A DNA stretch of 64,000 nucleotides from Nocardioides houyundeii (GCF_002865585.1 NZ_CP025581.1:1612001-1676000); one strand, 5' to 3'. Shown: positions 30,257 to 40,373, counted from the first letter of the stretch. A program made the numbers and translations. The notes: generated by a model from the sequence alone, not told the origin.

Positions 30257-30910
30257 TCAGCCGAAGGGCAGGGGCTCGGGCGCGAGGCTGACCGCCTTGG
30301 CCCGCGCGGCGGTCAGGCGGCGCCGGTGGTGCTGCCGGCACAGCACCTCGTAGGCGACCTCCGCCGAGGGGTCGTCGGCCTGCTCGACATCCCCGACGAC
30401 CACGACGTCGCCCTCCACCACCATCACGCCGTTCTCGGTGCGCGCGTTCTGGGTGGCCTTCTTGCCGCACCAGCACAGCGCCTCGACCTGCAGCACGTTC
30501 ATCCGGTCCGCGAGCTCGACCAGCCGCGCGCTGCCGGGGAACATCACGGTCCGGAAGTCGGTCAGGATCCCGAAGGCGAAGACGTCGATCTGCAGCTCGT
30601 CGACGACCTTGGCCAGCTGCTCGATCTGGAGCGGGGAGTAGAACTGGGCCTCGTCACAGATCAGGTAGTCGATGCGACCGCCCCGGGTGAGGGTGTCCAC
30701 CACGAACTTCCAGAAGTCGAAGTCCGCGTCGACCTCGAGGGCGGCGTGGGTCAGCCCCAGCCTGCTGGACAGCACCGCCTCGCCGCCACGGTCGTTCGCG
30801 GTGAAGATCCGGCCCACGCGGCCACGCGTGGCGTGGTTGTGGTTCGTCTGGAGCGCGAGCGTGCTCTTGCCCGAGTCCATGGTGCCGGTGAAGAAGTGCA
30901 GTTCTGCCAC
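30257..30910 (-). CDS. tdk: Thymidine kinase (type II)
   Basis: Salvage enzyme phosphorylating thymidine, 217 residues from the GTG at 30910. Walker A is GTMDSGKST (residues 9-17), the Walker B-like CDEAQFYSPLQ follows, and a structural zinc site is suggested by CWCGKKATQNAR and the later CRQHH. This is the compact TK1-like family. It is convergent with the phosphodiesterase gene (6 bp between stops) and divergent from the aldo/keto reductase. Confidence 0.93.
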   Translation of the reverse strand: MAELHFFTGTMDSGKSTLALQTNHNHATRGRVGRIFTANDRGGEAVLSSRLGLTHAALEVDADFDFWKFVVDTLTRGGRIDYLICDEAQFYSPLQIEQLAKVVDELQIDVFAFGILTDFRTVMFPGSARLVELADRMNVLQVEALCWCGKKATQNARTENGVMVVEGDVVVVGDVEQADDPSAEVAYEVLCRQHHRRRLTAARAKAVSLAPEPLPFG

Positions 30911-30985
30911 GACCGAGGATCCTTCCACACCTGCGTGTCCTGACAGGCGCCGGACCACAGACGGCGTCCCGGTAGCGTCTGGACC

Positions 30986-31996
30986 ATGGAATTCAGATAC
31001 CTCGGCAACAGTGGCCTCAAGATCAGCGAGATCACCTACGGCAACTGGCTCACCCACGGCTCCCAGGTGGAGAACGACGTGGCGAAGGAGTGCGTGCGCG
31101 CCGCGCTCGACGTGGGCATCACCACCTTCGACACCGCCGACGTCTACGCCAACACCCAGGCCGAGACGGTGCTCGGAGAGGCGCTGCGCGGCGAGCGACG
31201 CCAGTCGCTGGAGATCTTCACCAAGGTCTACTGGCCCACCGGCCCCAAGGGCCACAACGACAGCGGCCTGTCTCGCAAGCACATCATGGAGTCGATCGAC
31301 GGATCGCTGCAGCGGCTGCAGACCGACTACGTGGACCTGTACCAGGCACACCGGTACGACACCTTCACCCCGTTGGAGGAGACGATGCAGGCGTTCGCCG
31401 ACATCGTGCGCGCCGGCAAGGCGCTCTACATCGGGGTGAGCGAGTGGACTGCCGACCAGCTCAGGGCCGGGTCCGAGCTCGCCCGCGACCTGGGGTTCCA
31501 GCTGATCTCCAGCCAGCCGCAGTACTCCATGCTGTGGCGGGTGATCGAGGACGAGGTGGTGCCCGCCTCGCGCGAGCTGGGCATCTCCCAGATCGTCTGG
31601 TCGCCGATGGCCCAGGGCGTGCTGTCGGGCAAGTACCAGCCCGGTCAGGCCCCGCCGGCGGGCTCGCGTGCCACCGACGAGAAGGGCGGCGCCGACATGA
31701 TCAGCAGGTTCATGGACGACGACACCCTGACCGCCGTCCAGCGGCTCAGGCCGATCGCGGAGTCGCTGGACCTCACGATGTCCCAGCTCGCCGTCGCCTG
31801 GGTGCTGCAGAACGACAACGTGGCCTCCGCGCTCGTAGGAGCCTCGCGTCCCGAGCAGGTGCACGAGAACGTTGTCGCCTCCGGCGTCACGATCCCGGAA
31901 GAGGTGATGGCCAGCATCGACGAGGCACTCGGAGACGTCGTGGAGCGCGACGCCGCCCGGACCGCGCAGCAGGCTCCGGCGCAGCGACCCTCGTGA
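30986..31996 (+). CDS. Aldo/keto reductase (voltage-gated K+ channel beta subunit-like)
   Basis: 336-residue NADPH-dependent oxidoreductase. The tetrad is visible as DTADVY (Asp49/Tyr54), FTKVYW (Lys about 77) and YQAHRYD (His about 113). YLGNSGLKISEITYGNW and the C-terminal VLQNDNVASALVGASRPEQ, which binds NADPH, place it in the AKR6-like group. TAGCGT (30973-30978) seven bases before the ATG suggests a leaderless transcript. GTGA overlap with the sulfurtransferase gene. Confidence 0.9.
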   Translation: MEFRYLGNSGLKISEITYGNWLTHGSQVENDVAKECVRAALDVGITTFDTADVYANTQAETVLGEALRGERRQSLEIFTKVYWPTGPKGHNDSGLSRKHIMESIDGSLQRLQTDYVDLYQAHRYDTFTPLEETMQAFADIVRAGKALYIGVSEWTADQLRAGSELARDLGFQLISSQPQYSMLWRVIEDEVVPASRELGISQIVWSPMAQGVLSGKYQPGQAPPAGSRATDEKGGADMISRFMDDDTLTAVQRLRPIAESLDLTMSQLAVAWVLQNDNVASALVGASRPEQVHENVVASGVTIPEEVMASIDEALGDVVERDAARTAQQAPAQRPS

Positions 31997-32835
31997 CCGG
32001 TCCGCTCATCTCGGCCGAGGAGCTCGCCGGGCTCCTCGGCGAGGTGACGCTGCTCGACGTCCGCTACGAGATGGGCGCCCAGGGAGGTCCGCCCCGGCAT
32101 GCGGACTTCGTCGCCGGGCACCTCCCCGGCGCGCGCTACGTCGACTTGGACACCGACCTCGCGGCCCCGCCGGGGGAGGAGGGCCGCCACCCGCTGCCGG
32201 AGCCGGACGATTTCCAGGCCGCGATGCGTCGACTCGGAGTCACCGCCTCCCGCCCGGTCGTGGTCTACGACGACTGGCAAGGGCGAGCGGCGGCGCGCGC
32301 ATGGTGGCTGCTGAGGTACCACGGGCACACCGACGTCCGGGTCCTGGACGGCGGCCTCACCGCGTGGCGGGAGGCAGGTGGCGAGCTGGAGCGAGGTCTC
32401 CCGGCCCGCGTCGACGTGCCGGCGGCCGACTCGGACCCGGACGCCTTCGTGGTGGACCCTTCCTCGCAGCACCTGCCGGTGGTCCGGGCGCAGGACGTGG
32501 CCTCGGTCCGGGTGCTGGTCGACGCCCGGGCCGCCGCGCGCTACCGCGGCGAGGTGGAGCCCGTCGACCCGGTCGCCGGACACATCCCCGGAGCCGTCAA
32601 CCTCCCCACCGAGCGCAACCGCGACGACTCGGGCCGCTTCCGCACCCCCGAGGAGCTCGCCCGGCTCTACGCCGGCGTGGGGGCCGTGCCGGGCGTCTGG
32701 GTCGCGGCGTACTGCGGCTCGGGGGTCACCGCCACCCACGACGTGCTGGCCATGGAGCTGGCCGGGATCCCGGCAGCGCTGTTCCCCGGCGGCTGGAGCG
32801 GTTGGATCACCGATCCGGCGCGGCCGGTCGAGTGA
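31993..32835 (+). CDS. Sulfurtransferase, two-rhodanese-domain (3-mercaptopyruvate/thiosulfate type)
   Basis: 280 residues with two rhodanese domains; the active Cys (about residue 241) is in YCGSGVTATH, the CGSGVTA loop of mercaptopyruvate-type enzymes. The N-terminal domain is inactive-like, with VVVYDDWQGRAAARAWW. GTG 31993 overlaps the stop of the aldo/keto reductase. The 3' end overlaps the convergent MOSC gene by 29 bases, so both C-termini are encoded by the same DNA in opposite strands. Confidence 0.9.
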   Translation: MTGPLISAEELAGLLGEVTLLDVRYEMGAQGGPPRHADFVAGHLPGARYVDLDTDLAAPPGEEGRHPLPEPDDFQAAMRRLGVTASRPVVVYDDWQGRAAARAWWLLRYHGHTDVRVLDGGLTAWREAGGELERGLPARVDVPAADSDPDAFVVDPSSQHLPVVRAQDVASVRVLVDARAAARYRGEVEPVDPVAGHIPGAVNLPTERNRDDSGRFRTPEELARLYAGVGAVPGVWVAAYCGSGVTATHDVLAMELAGIPAALFPGGWSGWITDPARPVE

Positions 32836-33667
32836 CGGGGGAGACCCGGTCGCCCACCCGGACGGTCCCGGGGCCCTCGGGGATCAGCTCGACGGCGAAC
32901 ACCAGGCCCCTGCCTCGTCGCCGGTGCCGCGCCAGGGTGCGCAGCGGCTCCTTGCCCCGGGTCAGGGCCTGGGGGTCGACGGTGGTGATGACGCACCGGC
33001 TGATCTGACCGGCGACGCGGAACCGGACCTCGCCGATCTGGACCGCGTCCCAACCGTCCTCCGCGAACGGCTCGTCGCCGTCGACGACCAGGTTGGGACG
33101 GAACCGCTGCACGGACATCGGCTCCGGCTCCTCCTGGCGCTGCTCGGCGCCCTGGGCGATCCACTCGTTGAGCAGCGCCAGCGAGGCCCGCGAGACCAGT
33201 GAGACCGGTGCCGCGTCCGCGTAGCCGGTGTGGTCGTGAGGCGTGGCCCGGTCGTTGGCCAGGCGCCGCCGGGTCGGGTCGTCGCACCACAGCAGGCTCA
33301 GGTCGTCACGTCCGGACAGTGACCGGAACCAGGCGTTGGCCGCAGCCCCCGCAGGCAGTCCCTGGAGGTGCTCGGAGAACATCGTGAAGTCGGTCAGCCG
33401 TCCACCTCTGGGCACGTCCACCGACAGGGTGGGCTGACCCGGGGCTCGCAGGCGCAGCGCGGCCGTGGTCGCCGGATCGGTGACCGGGGTGTCGGTCACC
33501 ACCCCCACCAGTGCCGGAAGCTCGCGTGCCGAGACCATGACGCCCCGACCGTCGACCAGGGTCCACGAGCGATCATCGGCGAGCCCGCGTCGCAGCACCT
33601 CCGCGGACGGCAGGGGCCGGGGCGCGGTGCTCTTCACCGGATGCACGAAGAGGTCCGTCAGCCGCAT
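32807..33667 (-). CDS. MOSC domain-containing protein
   Basis: 286-residue protein with a MOSC N-terminal beta-barrel (LTDLFVHPVKSTAPRPL) and MOSC domain (SVQRFRPNLVVDGDEPFAEDGW, then QISRCVITTVDPQTL-like QISRCVITTVDPQAL). The Cys in SRCVITTVDP is the conserved residue thought to bind the molybdenum cofactor in YcbX/MARC-type proteins, which reduce N-hydroxylated compounds. No fused ferredoxin domain. Its 3' end overlaps the sulfurtransferase gene. Confidence 0.87.
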   Translation of the reverse strand: MRLTDLFVHPVKSTAPRPLPSAEVLRRGLADDRSWTLVDGRGVMVSARELPALVGVVTDTPVTDPATTAALRLRAPGQPTLSVDVPRGGRLTDFTMFSEHLQGLPAGAAANAWFRSLSGRDDLSLLWCDDPTRRRLANDRATPHDHTGYADAAPVSLVSRASLALLNEWIAQGAEQRQEEPEPMSVQRFRPNLVVDGDEPFAEDGWDAVQIGEVRFRVAGQISRCVITTVDPQALTRGKEPLRTLARHRRRGRGLVFAVELIPEGPGTVRVGDRVSPVTRPAAPDR

Positions 33668-33679
33668 GTCGGGCCAGCC

Positions 33680-34714
33680 TCAGTCGCCGGTGCCCCCGCC
33701 GAACATGATCTCGTCCCAGCTCGGCACGGAGGCGCGCCCGCGGCTCTTCTTCACCGGACGGCGGGGGGCCTCCTCCGGCTTGGCGCTGGCGGGCTCCTCG
33801 GCCGGTGCCGCGTCCGCGGCGGCCGGGTCCGCGCCCGTCTCCCGGCCCGTCTCCCGAGCCGGGTCCTTGCGCGGGTCCTGGCCCGGCTCCTTGGCCGGGC
33901 CCTCGTCGAGACCCTCCAGGGGCAACGAGTCGGTGAGGTCCATGGTGGCGTCGTCCTCGTGGTCGACGCGCGCCTGGCGCTGCCGGTCCTCGTGCTCCGG
34001 GGCCGGGTCCTCCGAGACCAGCTCGATGGCGTCGTCGCCGAGGGGGAGCTCGTCGGTGGGCACCGAGCTGAGGCGGCGCCGCACGGGGGCCTCCGGGGCG
34101 GAGGGTGCGTCCGTCTCGACCGCGGCGGTCGCCTCGCCGACCAGCCAGCGCGCGTCGTCGTCGTCGACCGTGACGTAGTTGCCGGGGACGTCGTAGGAGA
34201 ACGTCGCCCGGCCGGAGCGCTGCTCCGTGCTGAAGGTGCCGACCAGGGTCCAGCGCCCGTCCTCGCGGCGCCAGGCGTCCCACTCCACCGCGCCCGGGTC
34301 GATGTGGCTGGCGCGCAGGTGTGCGGAGACGGTCTCGCCCAGGCTGCGTCCCCCTCCCAGGGAACCGCTGCCCTCGGCCGAGCGGCGTCGCACCGAGGAC
34401 AGCTGGGCCCGGCCGGCCACGTGCTCTCGCTCGGCCAGCACCGGGGCCGCGTAGATCATGATCTTCTCCACCGTCGAGTCAGCGGCCTCGGCCACGGCCT
34501 CGGGCGTCTCGCCGGCCCGGATCCGGGCCTGGATGTCACGGGGGCGGATGGCGCTGTCCATTCGTTTCTCCAAGTGGCCGGGGCGTTGTTCGGTGGCGCG
34601 GAGCGCGGCCCGGAGCGGGGCGTCGACATCGACGGTGTGCTCCACGCCTGTGTCGTCGACGAGCAGCAACCGCGTGCGGTCATCGCTCAACCCGACGAGC
34701 GTGAGGTGCGCCAT
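33680..34714 (-). CDS. sepH: Septation protein SepH
   Basis: 344-residue cell-division protein that in Streptomyces stimulates FtsZ assembly. The conserved N-terminal DUF3071 domain starts MAHLTLVGLSDDRTRLLLVD and includes a helix-turn-helix-like RPRDIQARIRAGETPEAVAEA; an acidic, Pro/Lys-rich linker follows and the protein ends with the conserved PSWDEIMFG motif. AGGAG lies nine bases before the ATG. A TAGGCT hexamer near 34780 may be the -10, giving a leader of about 60 bases. Confidence 0.92.
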   Translation of the reverse strand: MAHLTLVGLSDDRTRLLLVDDTGVEHTVDVDAPLRAALRATEQRPGHLEKRMDSAIRPRDIQARIRAGETPEAVAEAADSTVEKIMIYAAPVLAEREHVAGRAQLSSVRRRSAEGSGSLGGGRSLGETVSAHLRASHIDPGAVEWDAWRREDGRWTLVGTFSTEQRSGRATFSYDVPGNYVTVDDDDARWLVGEATAAVETDAPSAPEAPVRRRLSSVPTDELPLGDDAIELVSEDPAPEHEDRQRQARVDHEDDATMDLTDSLPLEGLDEGPAKEPGQDPRKDPARETGRETGADPAAADAAPAEEPASAKPEEAPRRPVKKSRGRASVPSWDEIMFGGGTGD

Positions 34715-34887
34715 CGTGCACTGCTCCTGCCCTTGTCCGCCCCGGATTGCCGGGGCATGTCTCTCCGGTGGGTCGAGCCTACGCCAGCGCCGAGCGCGAG
34801 GAGACACATCATGCGGCGCGCCCCCCGGACCGCCGCCGTGACGTCTCCGCCGACCGCGCGTGGTCCGGGCCGCTGTAGCCTCCGGGC

Positions 34888-35535
34888 ATGACCGTCCTGG
34901 CCGTCGCCGCCCAGCACCAGACGGTGCTCGTGCTGATGGACCTCGCCGGGATCTTCGTCTTCGCGATCTCCGGCGCCCTGGTCGCGGTGCGCAAGCAGCT
35001 GGACGTCTTCGGGTGCCTGGTGCTGGCCGGGGCGACCGGGCTCGGTGGAGGCTGGATCCGCGACGTGCTGATCGGTGCGGCCCCGCCGGAGACGCTCACC
35101 GACTGGCGTTACCTGACGGTGCCGTTGGCGGCAGGGCTCCTGACCTTCGCCTTCCATCCGGCCGTGGGCCGGGCCGAGCGCGTGGTGAACGTCTTCGACG
35201 CCTTCGGGCTGGCGCTGTTCTGTGTCACCGGGGCGCTGAAGGCGCTGGACTACGGCCTCGGGCCACTGCCGGCGGCCCTGCTCGGCATGATCACCGGGAT
35301 CGGTGGCGGCATGGTGCGCGACCTGCTCGCGGGCCGGATCCCGATCGTGCTGCGCGGCGAGCTGTACGCCATCCCCGCCCTGGCCGGCGCCGCGGTCGCG
35401 GTGCTCGCCGAGAGGCTGGACCAGCCGTGGTGGGTGATCGCGCCGGCGGGTGCGGGGGTGTGTCTCAGCTGGCGGCTGCTGGCGCTGTGGCGCAACTGGC
35501 AGGCCCCCATGCCCGCCGGTCCGGCCAGCGTCTGA
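34888..35535 (+). CDS. TRIC channel / UPF0126 family membrane protein
   Basis: 215-residue membrane protein with two repeated three-helix units plus a seventh helix. DLAGIFVFAISGALVAVRK and, in the second repeat, DAFGLALFCVTGALKAL are the paired signatures; TGLGGGWIRDVLIG and TGIGGGMVRDLLAG are the paired glycine kinks. Prokaryotic TRIC proteins form trimeric cation channels. ATG at 34888 has TAGCCT (34876-34881) six bases upstream. Confidence 0.9.
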   Translation: MTVLAVAAQHQTVLVLMDLAGIFVFAISGALVAVRKQLDVFGCLVLAGATGLGGGWIRDVLIGAAPPETLTDWRYLTVPLAAGLLTFAFHPAVGRAERVVNVFDAFGLALFCVTGALKALDYGLGPLPAALLGMITGIGGGMVRDLLAGRIPIVLRGELYAIPALAGAAVAVLAERLDQPWWVIAPAGAGVCLSWRLLALWRNWQAPMPAGPASV

Positions 35536-35540
35536 GCGGT

Positions 35541-35568
35541 CCGCGGCGGGCCGGCCACCCGGCCGCGG
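35541..35568. terminator. Hairpin between convergent genes
   Basis: CCGCGGC (35541-35547) pairs with GCCGCGG (35562-35568) in the 34-bp gap between the TRIC and lactone oxidase genes. Confidence 0.5.
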
Positions 35569-35569
35569 G

Positions 35570-36874
35570 TCAGGAGCCCAGGACCCGCCGCAGGTAGCCG
35601 TTGGCGAACACCCGGTCGGGGTCCAGGCGGTCCCGCAGCGCGGTGAAGTCGTCCAGGCAGGGATGCAGCTCGCCCAGTGCCGTGGCGTCCAGGGAGTGCA
35701 GCTTGCCCCAGTGCGGACGTCCTCCGTGGGCGCGCATCACCGACTCCATGGCGGCGAAGTACGCGGTGTGGTCGACCTCCCGCGGCACGTGGAAGGCCAG
35801 GTAGGTCGAGTCCTGCCGGTAGGCGGTGGACAGCGGCACGTCGTCCGCCGGGGCGGTCCGGATCTCCACGGGGAAGCCGATGCGCCAGTCGTGGGCGTCG
35901 ATCACGCGGCGCGCCTCGGCGAGCGCGGCGAGGCCGGCGGCGCGCGGCACGGCGTACTCCATCTCGCGGAAGCGCACCCGGCGGGTGGAGACGAAGACCT
36001 TGTGGGCGACGTCGGAGTAGGTCCGGGCCGACAGCGCGCGGGAGGAGACCCGGTTCACCGCCGGGACCACCGGGGGGAACCGGTTGCCGAGGCGGGTGGT
36101 CAAGCCGAAGACGGTGTTGGAGAGCAGCTCGTCGTCCAGCCAGCTCGACCACGGGGCGAGCGGCCGGGCGGTCCCCACGTCGTCGGCGAGGCGGGTGTTG
36201 GCCTTGAGGAGCGCGCCCTCGCTGTGCGGGAACCAGTGCACGTCGACGTGGTGGTGCGTGGCGACGAGCTCGTCGTGGCGCTCCAGCAGCTCGGCCCATC
36301 CGATGGGCCGCTCGGTGGCCTGGAGTAGGAGCAGTGGCTCCACCGCGAAGGTGAGGCTGGTCAGCACGCCGAGGGCGCCGAGACCGAGCCGGGCGAGGTC
36401 GAGGACCTCGGGGTTGGTGGTCCGGTCCGCCGCCAGGACCTCCCCGGTCCCGGTCACCATCTCCAGGCCCACCACCTGGGCGGCCAGTCCCGCGGCGATG
36501 CCGCCGCTGCCGTGGGTCCCGGTCGAGATCGCTCCGGCGAGGGTCTGCTCGGCGATGTCCCCCATGTTGTGCAGCGAGAGTCCGAGACGCTCCAGCTCGG
36601 CGTTCAGGGTCTTCAACAGGGTGCCGGCTCCAGCAGTGACGGTCATGGCGCGCCGGTCGACCGACAGGATCCCGGACAGGCCGCCGGGCCGGAGCATGGT
36701 GTGCTCGGGTGCCGAGATGCCGGTGAAGCTGTGCCCGGAGCCGACCATCTTGACCCCGGTGCCGGACTCCCGTGCCCGGGAGATCGCGGTGACCACGTCG
36801 GCGACGGTCCTCGGGTCGAGCACCTGCGTGGGCTCCGCCGACTCCAGCCCCGACCAGTTCGTCCAACGCGTCAT
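35570..36874 (-). CDS. FAD-linked sugar-1,4-lactone oxidase (D-arabinono/L-gulono-1,4-lactone type)
   Basis: 434-residue VAO-family flavoenzyme. The FAD domain has KMVGSGHSFTGIS, where the His of GHS is the usual covalent FAD site, and GAISTGTHGSGG; the C-terminal ALO domain has the RPHWGKLHSL motif and ends FANGYLRRVLG. Related mycobacterial enzymes oxidise L-gulono-1,4-lactone. TAGCCT (36887-36882) lies seven bases before the ATG and shares bases with the stop of the upstream MFS gene, so it may be transcribed both alone and with that gene. Confidence 0.88.
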   Translation of the reverse strand: MTRWTNWSGLESAEPTQVLDPRTVADVVTAISRARESGTGVKMVGSGHSFTGISAPEHTMLRPGGLSGILSVDRRAMTVTAGAGTLLKTLNAELERLGLSLHNMGDIAEQTLAGAISTGTHGSGGIAAGLAAQVVGLEMVTGTGEVLAADRTTNPEVLDLARLGLGALGVLTSLTFAVEPLLLLQATERPIGWAELLERHDELVATHHHVDVHWFPHSEGALLKANTRLADDVGTARPLAPWSSWLDDELLSNTVFGLTTRLGNRFPPVVPAVNRVSSRALSARTYSDVAHKVFVSTRRVRFREMEYAVPRAAGLAALAEARRVIDAHDWRIGFPVEIRTAPADDVPLSTAYRQDSTYLAFHVPREVDHTAYFAAMESVMRAHGGRPHWGKLHSLDATALGELHPCLDDFTALRDRLDPDRVFANGYLRRVLGS

Positions 36875-36884
36875 GACCCGCAGG

Positions 36885-38078
36885 CTAGTGCTTGGCGCCG
36901 CTCCGGTCCTCGGACCGACGGGTCCACTGCGCGGCGACGGCGCCGACGAGCCCGGCGGCCACCGCCACCAGGTACGCCGGGGACGCGCCCTGGTGGTCGA
37001 TCACGAAGCCCGCTGCCGAGGCGCCGGGCGCCACCCCGGCCACCAGGCCGGTGTGCAGGACCGCCAGCCCCTCGGTGAGCCGACCGGGCGGCACCGAGCG
37101 CTCCACCATGCTGAGCGTGGCGATCAGGGTCGGGGCGACCGCGCCCCCGCTGACCAGCAGCAGCACCGCCATCAGCGGCACGGAGTCGACCAGCGCCAGC
37201 GGCACCATGCTCAGCGTCATCACGACGATGCCGACCCGCACCCGCACCGCCGGCCCTCGCTGCCAGGCGACCACACCGGTCACCAGCCCGCCCACCAGGC
37301 TGCCCAGCGCCCACGCGGCCAGCAGCACACCAGCCGCGGCGGGGTGGTTGCGCTCGTCGGCGAAGGCCACGGTGGCGACCTCGGCGACCCCGAAGAGGGT
37401 GCCGAGCGCCAGACTGACCACCGCCAGCGGCGCCACCACGCCCCAGGGCATGGCCGGGCGCTCGGCGGCGGCGCGCCGCCCGTGCGGCGTGGGCTCGGTG
37501 TCGCGTTGGGCGGCGTAGGCGAAGGTGCCGGCCACCCCGGTCACCACGGCCACCGCCAGCCCGGCCACCGGATGCCAGAGCGTGGCCAGGACGGTGACCG
37601 CCACCGGCCCGACCATGAACACGACCTCGTCCAGGACCGACTCCAGGGCGTAGGCGGTCTGCACCTCCTGCGTGTCGGAGAGCAGGTTCGACCAGCGTGC
37701 CCGGACGCTGGCACCCACCTGGGGGAGGGAGCCTCCCGCGATGGCCGCGAAGACGTACGTCGCCGCCACCGGCCAGGACTGCTCCACCGCCAGCACCATC
37801 AGCGCCAGGGCGGCGCCGAAGACGGAGATGGCCAGTGGCAGCACACGGGACTGGCCGTGGGCGTCGAGCCATCTGCCGTGGAGCAGCGCCATCGCCGCCT
37901 CGGCCAGCACGTAGGTGGCCGAGACGGTGCCGGCCAGCCCGTAGGAGCCGGTCTCGCCCTCCACGAGCAGCACGATTCCCAGGCTGACCATGGAGACGGG
38001 CAGGCGCGCCACCAGGGCGGCGGCGCTGAAGCGGAGGGCACCCGGGCGGCTCAGCACCCGGCGGTATGAATCGAGCAT
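36885..38078 (-). CDS. MFS transporter
   Basis: 397-residue transporter with about twelve hydrophobic helices. It opens [21 protein letters not shown] and carries [17 protein letters not shown], a motif A-like loop. The substrate is unknown; sugar or drug export is possible. TAAGGT (38092-38087) eight bases before the ATG suggests leaderless transcription. It is divergent from the ferrochelatase gene with 37 bp between starts, so the two promoters nearly touch. Confidence 0.85.
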   Translation of the reverse strand: MLDSYRRVLSRPGALRFSAAALVARLPVSMVSLGIVLLVEGETGSYGLAGTVSATYVLAEAAMALLHGRWLDAHGQSRVLPLAISVFGAALALMVLAVEQSWPVAATYVFAAIAGGSLPQVGASVRARWSNLLSDTQEVQTAYALESVLDEVVFMVGPVAVTVLATLWHPVAGLAVAVVTGVAGTFAYAAQRDTEPTPHGRRAAAERPAMPWGVVAPLAVVSLALGTLFGVAEVATVAFADERNHPAAAGVLLAAWALGSLVGGLVTGVVAWQRGPAVRVRVGIVVMTLSMVPLALVDSVPLMAVLLLVSGGAVAPTLIATLSMVERSVPPGRLTEGLAVLHTGLVAGVAPGASAAGFVIDHQGASPAYLVAVAAGLVGAVAAQWTRRSEDRSGAKH

Positions 38079-38115
38079 CTCCGCGTACCTTAGGTGCTCT
38101 CCCTACGATGGGCGC

Positions 38116-39216
38116 ATGACGCCTCTCGTGGCCCCGGACGTGGCTCCCTACGACGCACTGCTCCTGCTCTCCTTCGGAGGACCCGAGAAGCCCGAGGACG
38201 TGGTGCCCTTCCTGGAGAACGTCACCCGGGGCCGGGGGATCCCGCGAGAGCGGCTCGAGGAGGTCGGTGAGCACTACTTCCGGTTCGGCGGCCGGTCGCC
38301 CATCAACGACCAGAACCGGGCCCTGCTGGCGGCGCTGCGCGAGGACCTGGCCGGGGCGGGCGTGGACCTCCCGATCTACTGGGGAAACCGCAACTGGGAC
38401 CCCTTCCTGGTCGACACGGTGCGGCAGATGGCTGCCGACGGGATCACCCGGGCCGCCGTGCTGCCCACGTCGGCGTACTCCTCGTACTCGTCCTGTCGCC
38501 AGTACCGGGAGAACCTGGCCGACGCCGAGGCGGAGGTCGAGGGAGCACCCCGGCTCGACCGGCTGCGGCAGTACTTCAACCACCCCGGGTTCGTCGAGCC
38601 GGTCGTCGACGCGACGCTGGCCTCGCTGGCCGACCTGCCCGAGGACCTGCGCGACACCGCGGTGCTGGTCTTCGTGACCCACTCCATCCCGGTGTCGATG
38701 GCCGAGCAGAGCGGTCCCGCGGGCAACGCCTACGTCCTCCAGCACCGCAGCGTGATGGAGGAGGTGGTGGAACGGGTGCGCCAGGAGATCGGCGTCCGGC
38801 CGCACCACGACCTGGTCTACTGCTCGCGCTCCGGCGCCCCGCACGTCCCCTGGCTGGAGCCGGACGTCAACGACCACCTGGAGGCCCTGGCCCGCCGCGG
38901 CACCCGAGCGGTGGTGATGGTCCCGATCGGCTTCGTCTCCGACCACATGGAGGTCATCTTCGACCTCGACACCGAGGCCATGGCGACGGCGACGAAGCTG
39001 GGCATCACCGCGGTCCGGGCGGGAACCCCCGGCATCGACCCGCGGTTCGTGGCGATGGTGCGCGACCTCCTCGTCGAGCGCGCCGCGGTCGAGCGCGGGG
39101 AGCAGCCGCACCGTCAGAGCGTGGGCTCCATGGGTCCCTGGCAGGACCTCTGTGCGCCGGGCTGCTGCCCGAACCCGCGGGGGCCGCGGCCGGCCCTGTG
39201 CGGCCTGCCGGAATGA
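38116..39216 (+). CDS. hemH: Ferrochelatase (coproporphyrin III type), [2Fe-2S]
   Basis: 366-residue enzyme inserting iron into the porphyrin, in actinobacteria normally coproporphyrin III (CpfC). [18 protein letters not shown] opens the fold, THSIPVSM holds the catalytic His (about residue 189), and [16 protein letters not shown] is the conserved C-terminal helix. A C-terminal CAPGCCPN cluster plus a Cys at about 126 (SSCRQY) are the usual ligands of the actinobacterial iron-sulfur centre. TACGAT (38104-38109) is six bases before the ATG. The stop overlaps the next start (ATGA). Confidence 0.94.
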   Translation: MTPLVAPDVAPYDALLLLSFGGPEKPEDVVPFLENVTRGRGIPRERLEEVGEHYFRFGGRSPINDQNRALLAALREDLAGAGVDLPIYWGNRNWDPFLVDTVRQMAADGITRAAVLPTSAYSSYSSCRQYRENLADAEAEVEGAPRLDRLRQYFNHPGFVEPVVDATLASLADLPEDLRDTAVLVFVTHSIPVSMAEQSGPAGNAYVLQHRSVMEEVVERVRQEIGVRPHHDLVYCSRSGAPHVPWLEPDVNDHLEALARRGTRAVVMVPIGFVSDHMEVIFDLDTEAMATATKLGITAVRAGTPGIDPRFVAMVRDLLVERAAVERGEQPHRQSVGSMGPWQDLCAPGCCPNPRGPRPALCGLPE

Positions 39217-40055
39217 CGGCTGCCGGAATGACGCTGCCTTCCGGGAGCGACCAGGCGCTCGCGCTGCGAGACCTGGCGATCGAGATCGGCACGGAGGCGG
39301 CAGGGCTGGTGCGCACCCTGGCCACCGGCACCGTCTCGGTCTCCGCCACCAAGTCCAGCCCCGTCGACGTGGTCACCGAGGTGGACCGAGCGTGCGAGGA
39401 GCTGGTGCGCGCCCGGCTGCTGGCCGCTCGACCCCAGGATGCCGTGCTGGGGGAGGAGGAGGGCGACACCGAGGGCACCAGCGGGGTGCGCTGGATCGTC
39501 GACCCGGTCGACGGCACCGTCAACCTGCTCTACGGCATCGGCGAGTACGCCGTCTCGCTGGCCGCCGAGGTGGACGGCGAGGTGGTGGCGGGCGTCGTCG
39601 TCGACGTCGCCAAGGACGTGCTCTACGCCGCAGCGCTCGGCCACGGCGCGACGCGCGACGGCGTGCCCCTGCGGGTGCGTCCCTCGCCGCCGGTCCCGGA
39701 GCGGCTGCTGCTCACCGGGTTCGGCTACCGGCCCGACGTGCGGGCCCACCAGGGCGCCTGCGTGGCCCGGCTGCTGCCCCGGGTGCGCGACATCCGCCGG
39801 ATGGGCTCGTGCGCGCTCGACCTGTGCCACGTGGCCGAGGGCACGGCCGACGGCTACGTCGAGGACGGTCCCCGGCCCTGGGACTGGGCGGCGGGTTCGC
39901 TGGTGGTCACCGAGGCCGGCGGCCGGTTCGCCGTCCTGGCGGGCGCACCGGCTCCGCACCGCCTCACGAGCGAGGACTCGGTGCTGGTGGCCTCACCGGC
40001 CCAGGGCTGGGACGACCTGGTGGCGCTGCTGCGGCAGACCGGGTTCCTGGCCTGA
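39213..40055 (+). CDS. Inositol monophosphatase family protein (SuhB-like)
   Basis: 280-residue Mg-dependent phosphatase. Metal ligands are in GEEEGD (about residues 83-88), [13 protein letters not shown] (about 93-105) and [13 protein letters not shown] (about 222-234). It could act on inositol phosphate, a precursor of mycothiol and phosphatidylinositol. ATG 39213 gives the ATGA overlap with hemH; ATG 39228 is an alternative. Confidence 0.9.
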   Translation: MTAAGMTLPSGSDQALALRDLAIEIGTEAAGLVRTLATGTVSVSATKSSPVDVVTEVDRACEELVRARLLAARPQDAVLGEEEGDTEGTSGVRWIVDPVDGTVNLLYGIGEYAVSLAAEVDGEVVAGVVVDVAKDVLYAAALGHGATRDGVPLRVRPSPPVPERLLLTGFGYRPDVRAHQGACVARLLPRVRDIRRMGSCALDLCHVAEGTADGYVEDGPRPWDWAAGSLVVTEAGGRFAVLAGAPAPHRLTSEDSVLVASPAQGWDDLVALLRQTGFLA

Positions 40056-40056
40056 G

Positions 40057-40344
40057 CTACTTGCCGTCCTTCTGCAGGTCGGGCGGCAGGTGGCCGGTGG
40101 AGCGGGTGTAGTAGTTGGCGGCGCGACGCTGGGCCAGCATCCGCGCCAGCCCGACGGCCAGTCCGCTCACCGCGGCCCAGGCCACCGCCTCCCACAGGTC
40201 GACATCGGGGTCTGCCGGGTTCTCCGGCGGGTTCTTGCCGGTGGCCGCCCGCCACGTGGTGTTGAGCGACTTCTTCGCCAACGCCGCCGCGCCGAGGGCC
40301 GAGCCGAGCGAGAAGACGGTCCAGAACTTCGAGCCTGATGCCAT
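40057..40344 (-). CDS. DUF4235 family small membrane protein
   Basis: 95-residue protein with one to two hydrophobic segments. FSLGSALGAAALAKKSLNTTW and the central DLWEAVAWAAVSGLAVGLARML followed by RRAANYY are typical of the family. Function unknown. A GGAGG-like ribosome site (GGAGGAACACC) precedes the ATG. It is convergent with the phosphatase gene. Confidence 0.83.
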   Translation of the reverse strand: MASGSKFWTVFSLGSALGAAALAKKSLNTTWRAATGKNPPENPADPDVDLWEAVAWAAVSGLAVGLARMLAQRRAANYYTRSTGHLPPDLQKDGK

Positions 40345-40373
40345 GGTGTTCCTCCTGAGGTCTGGTCGTGACC

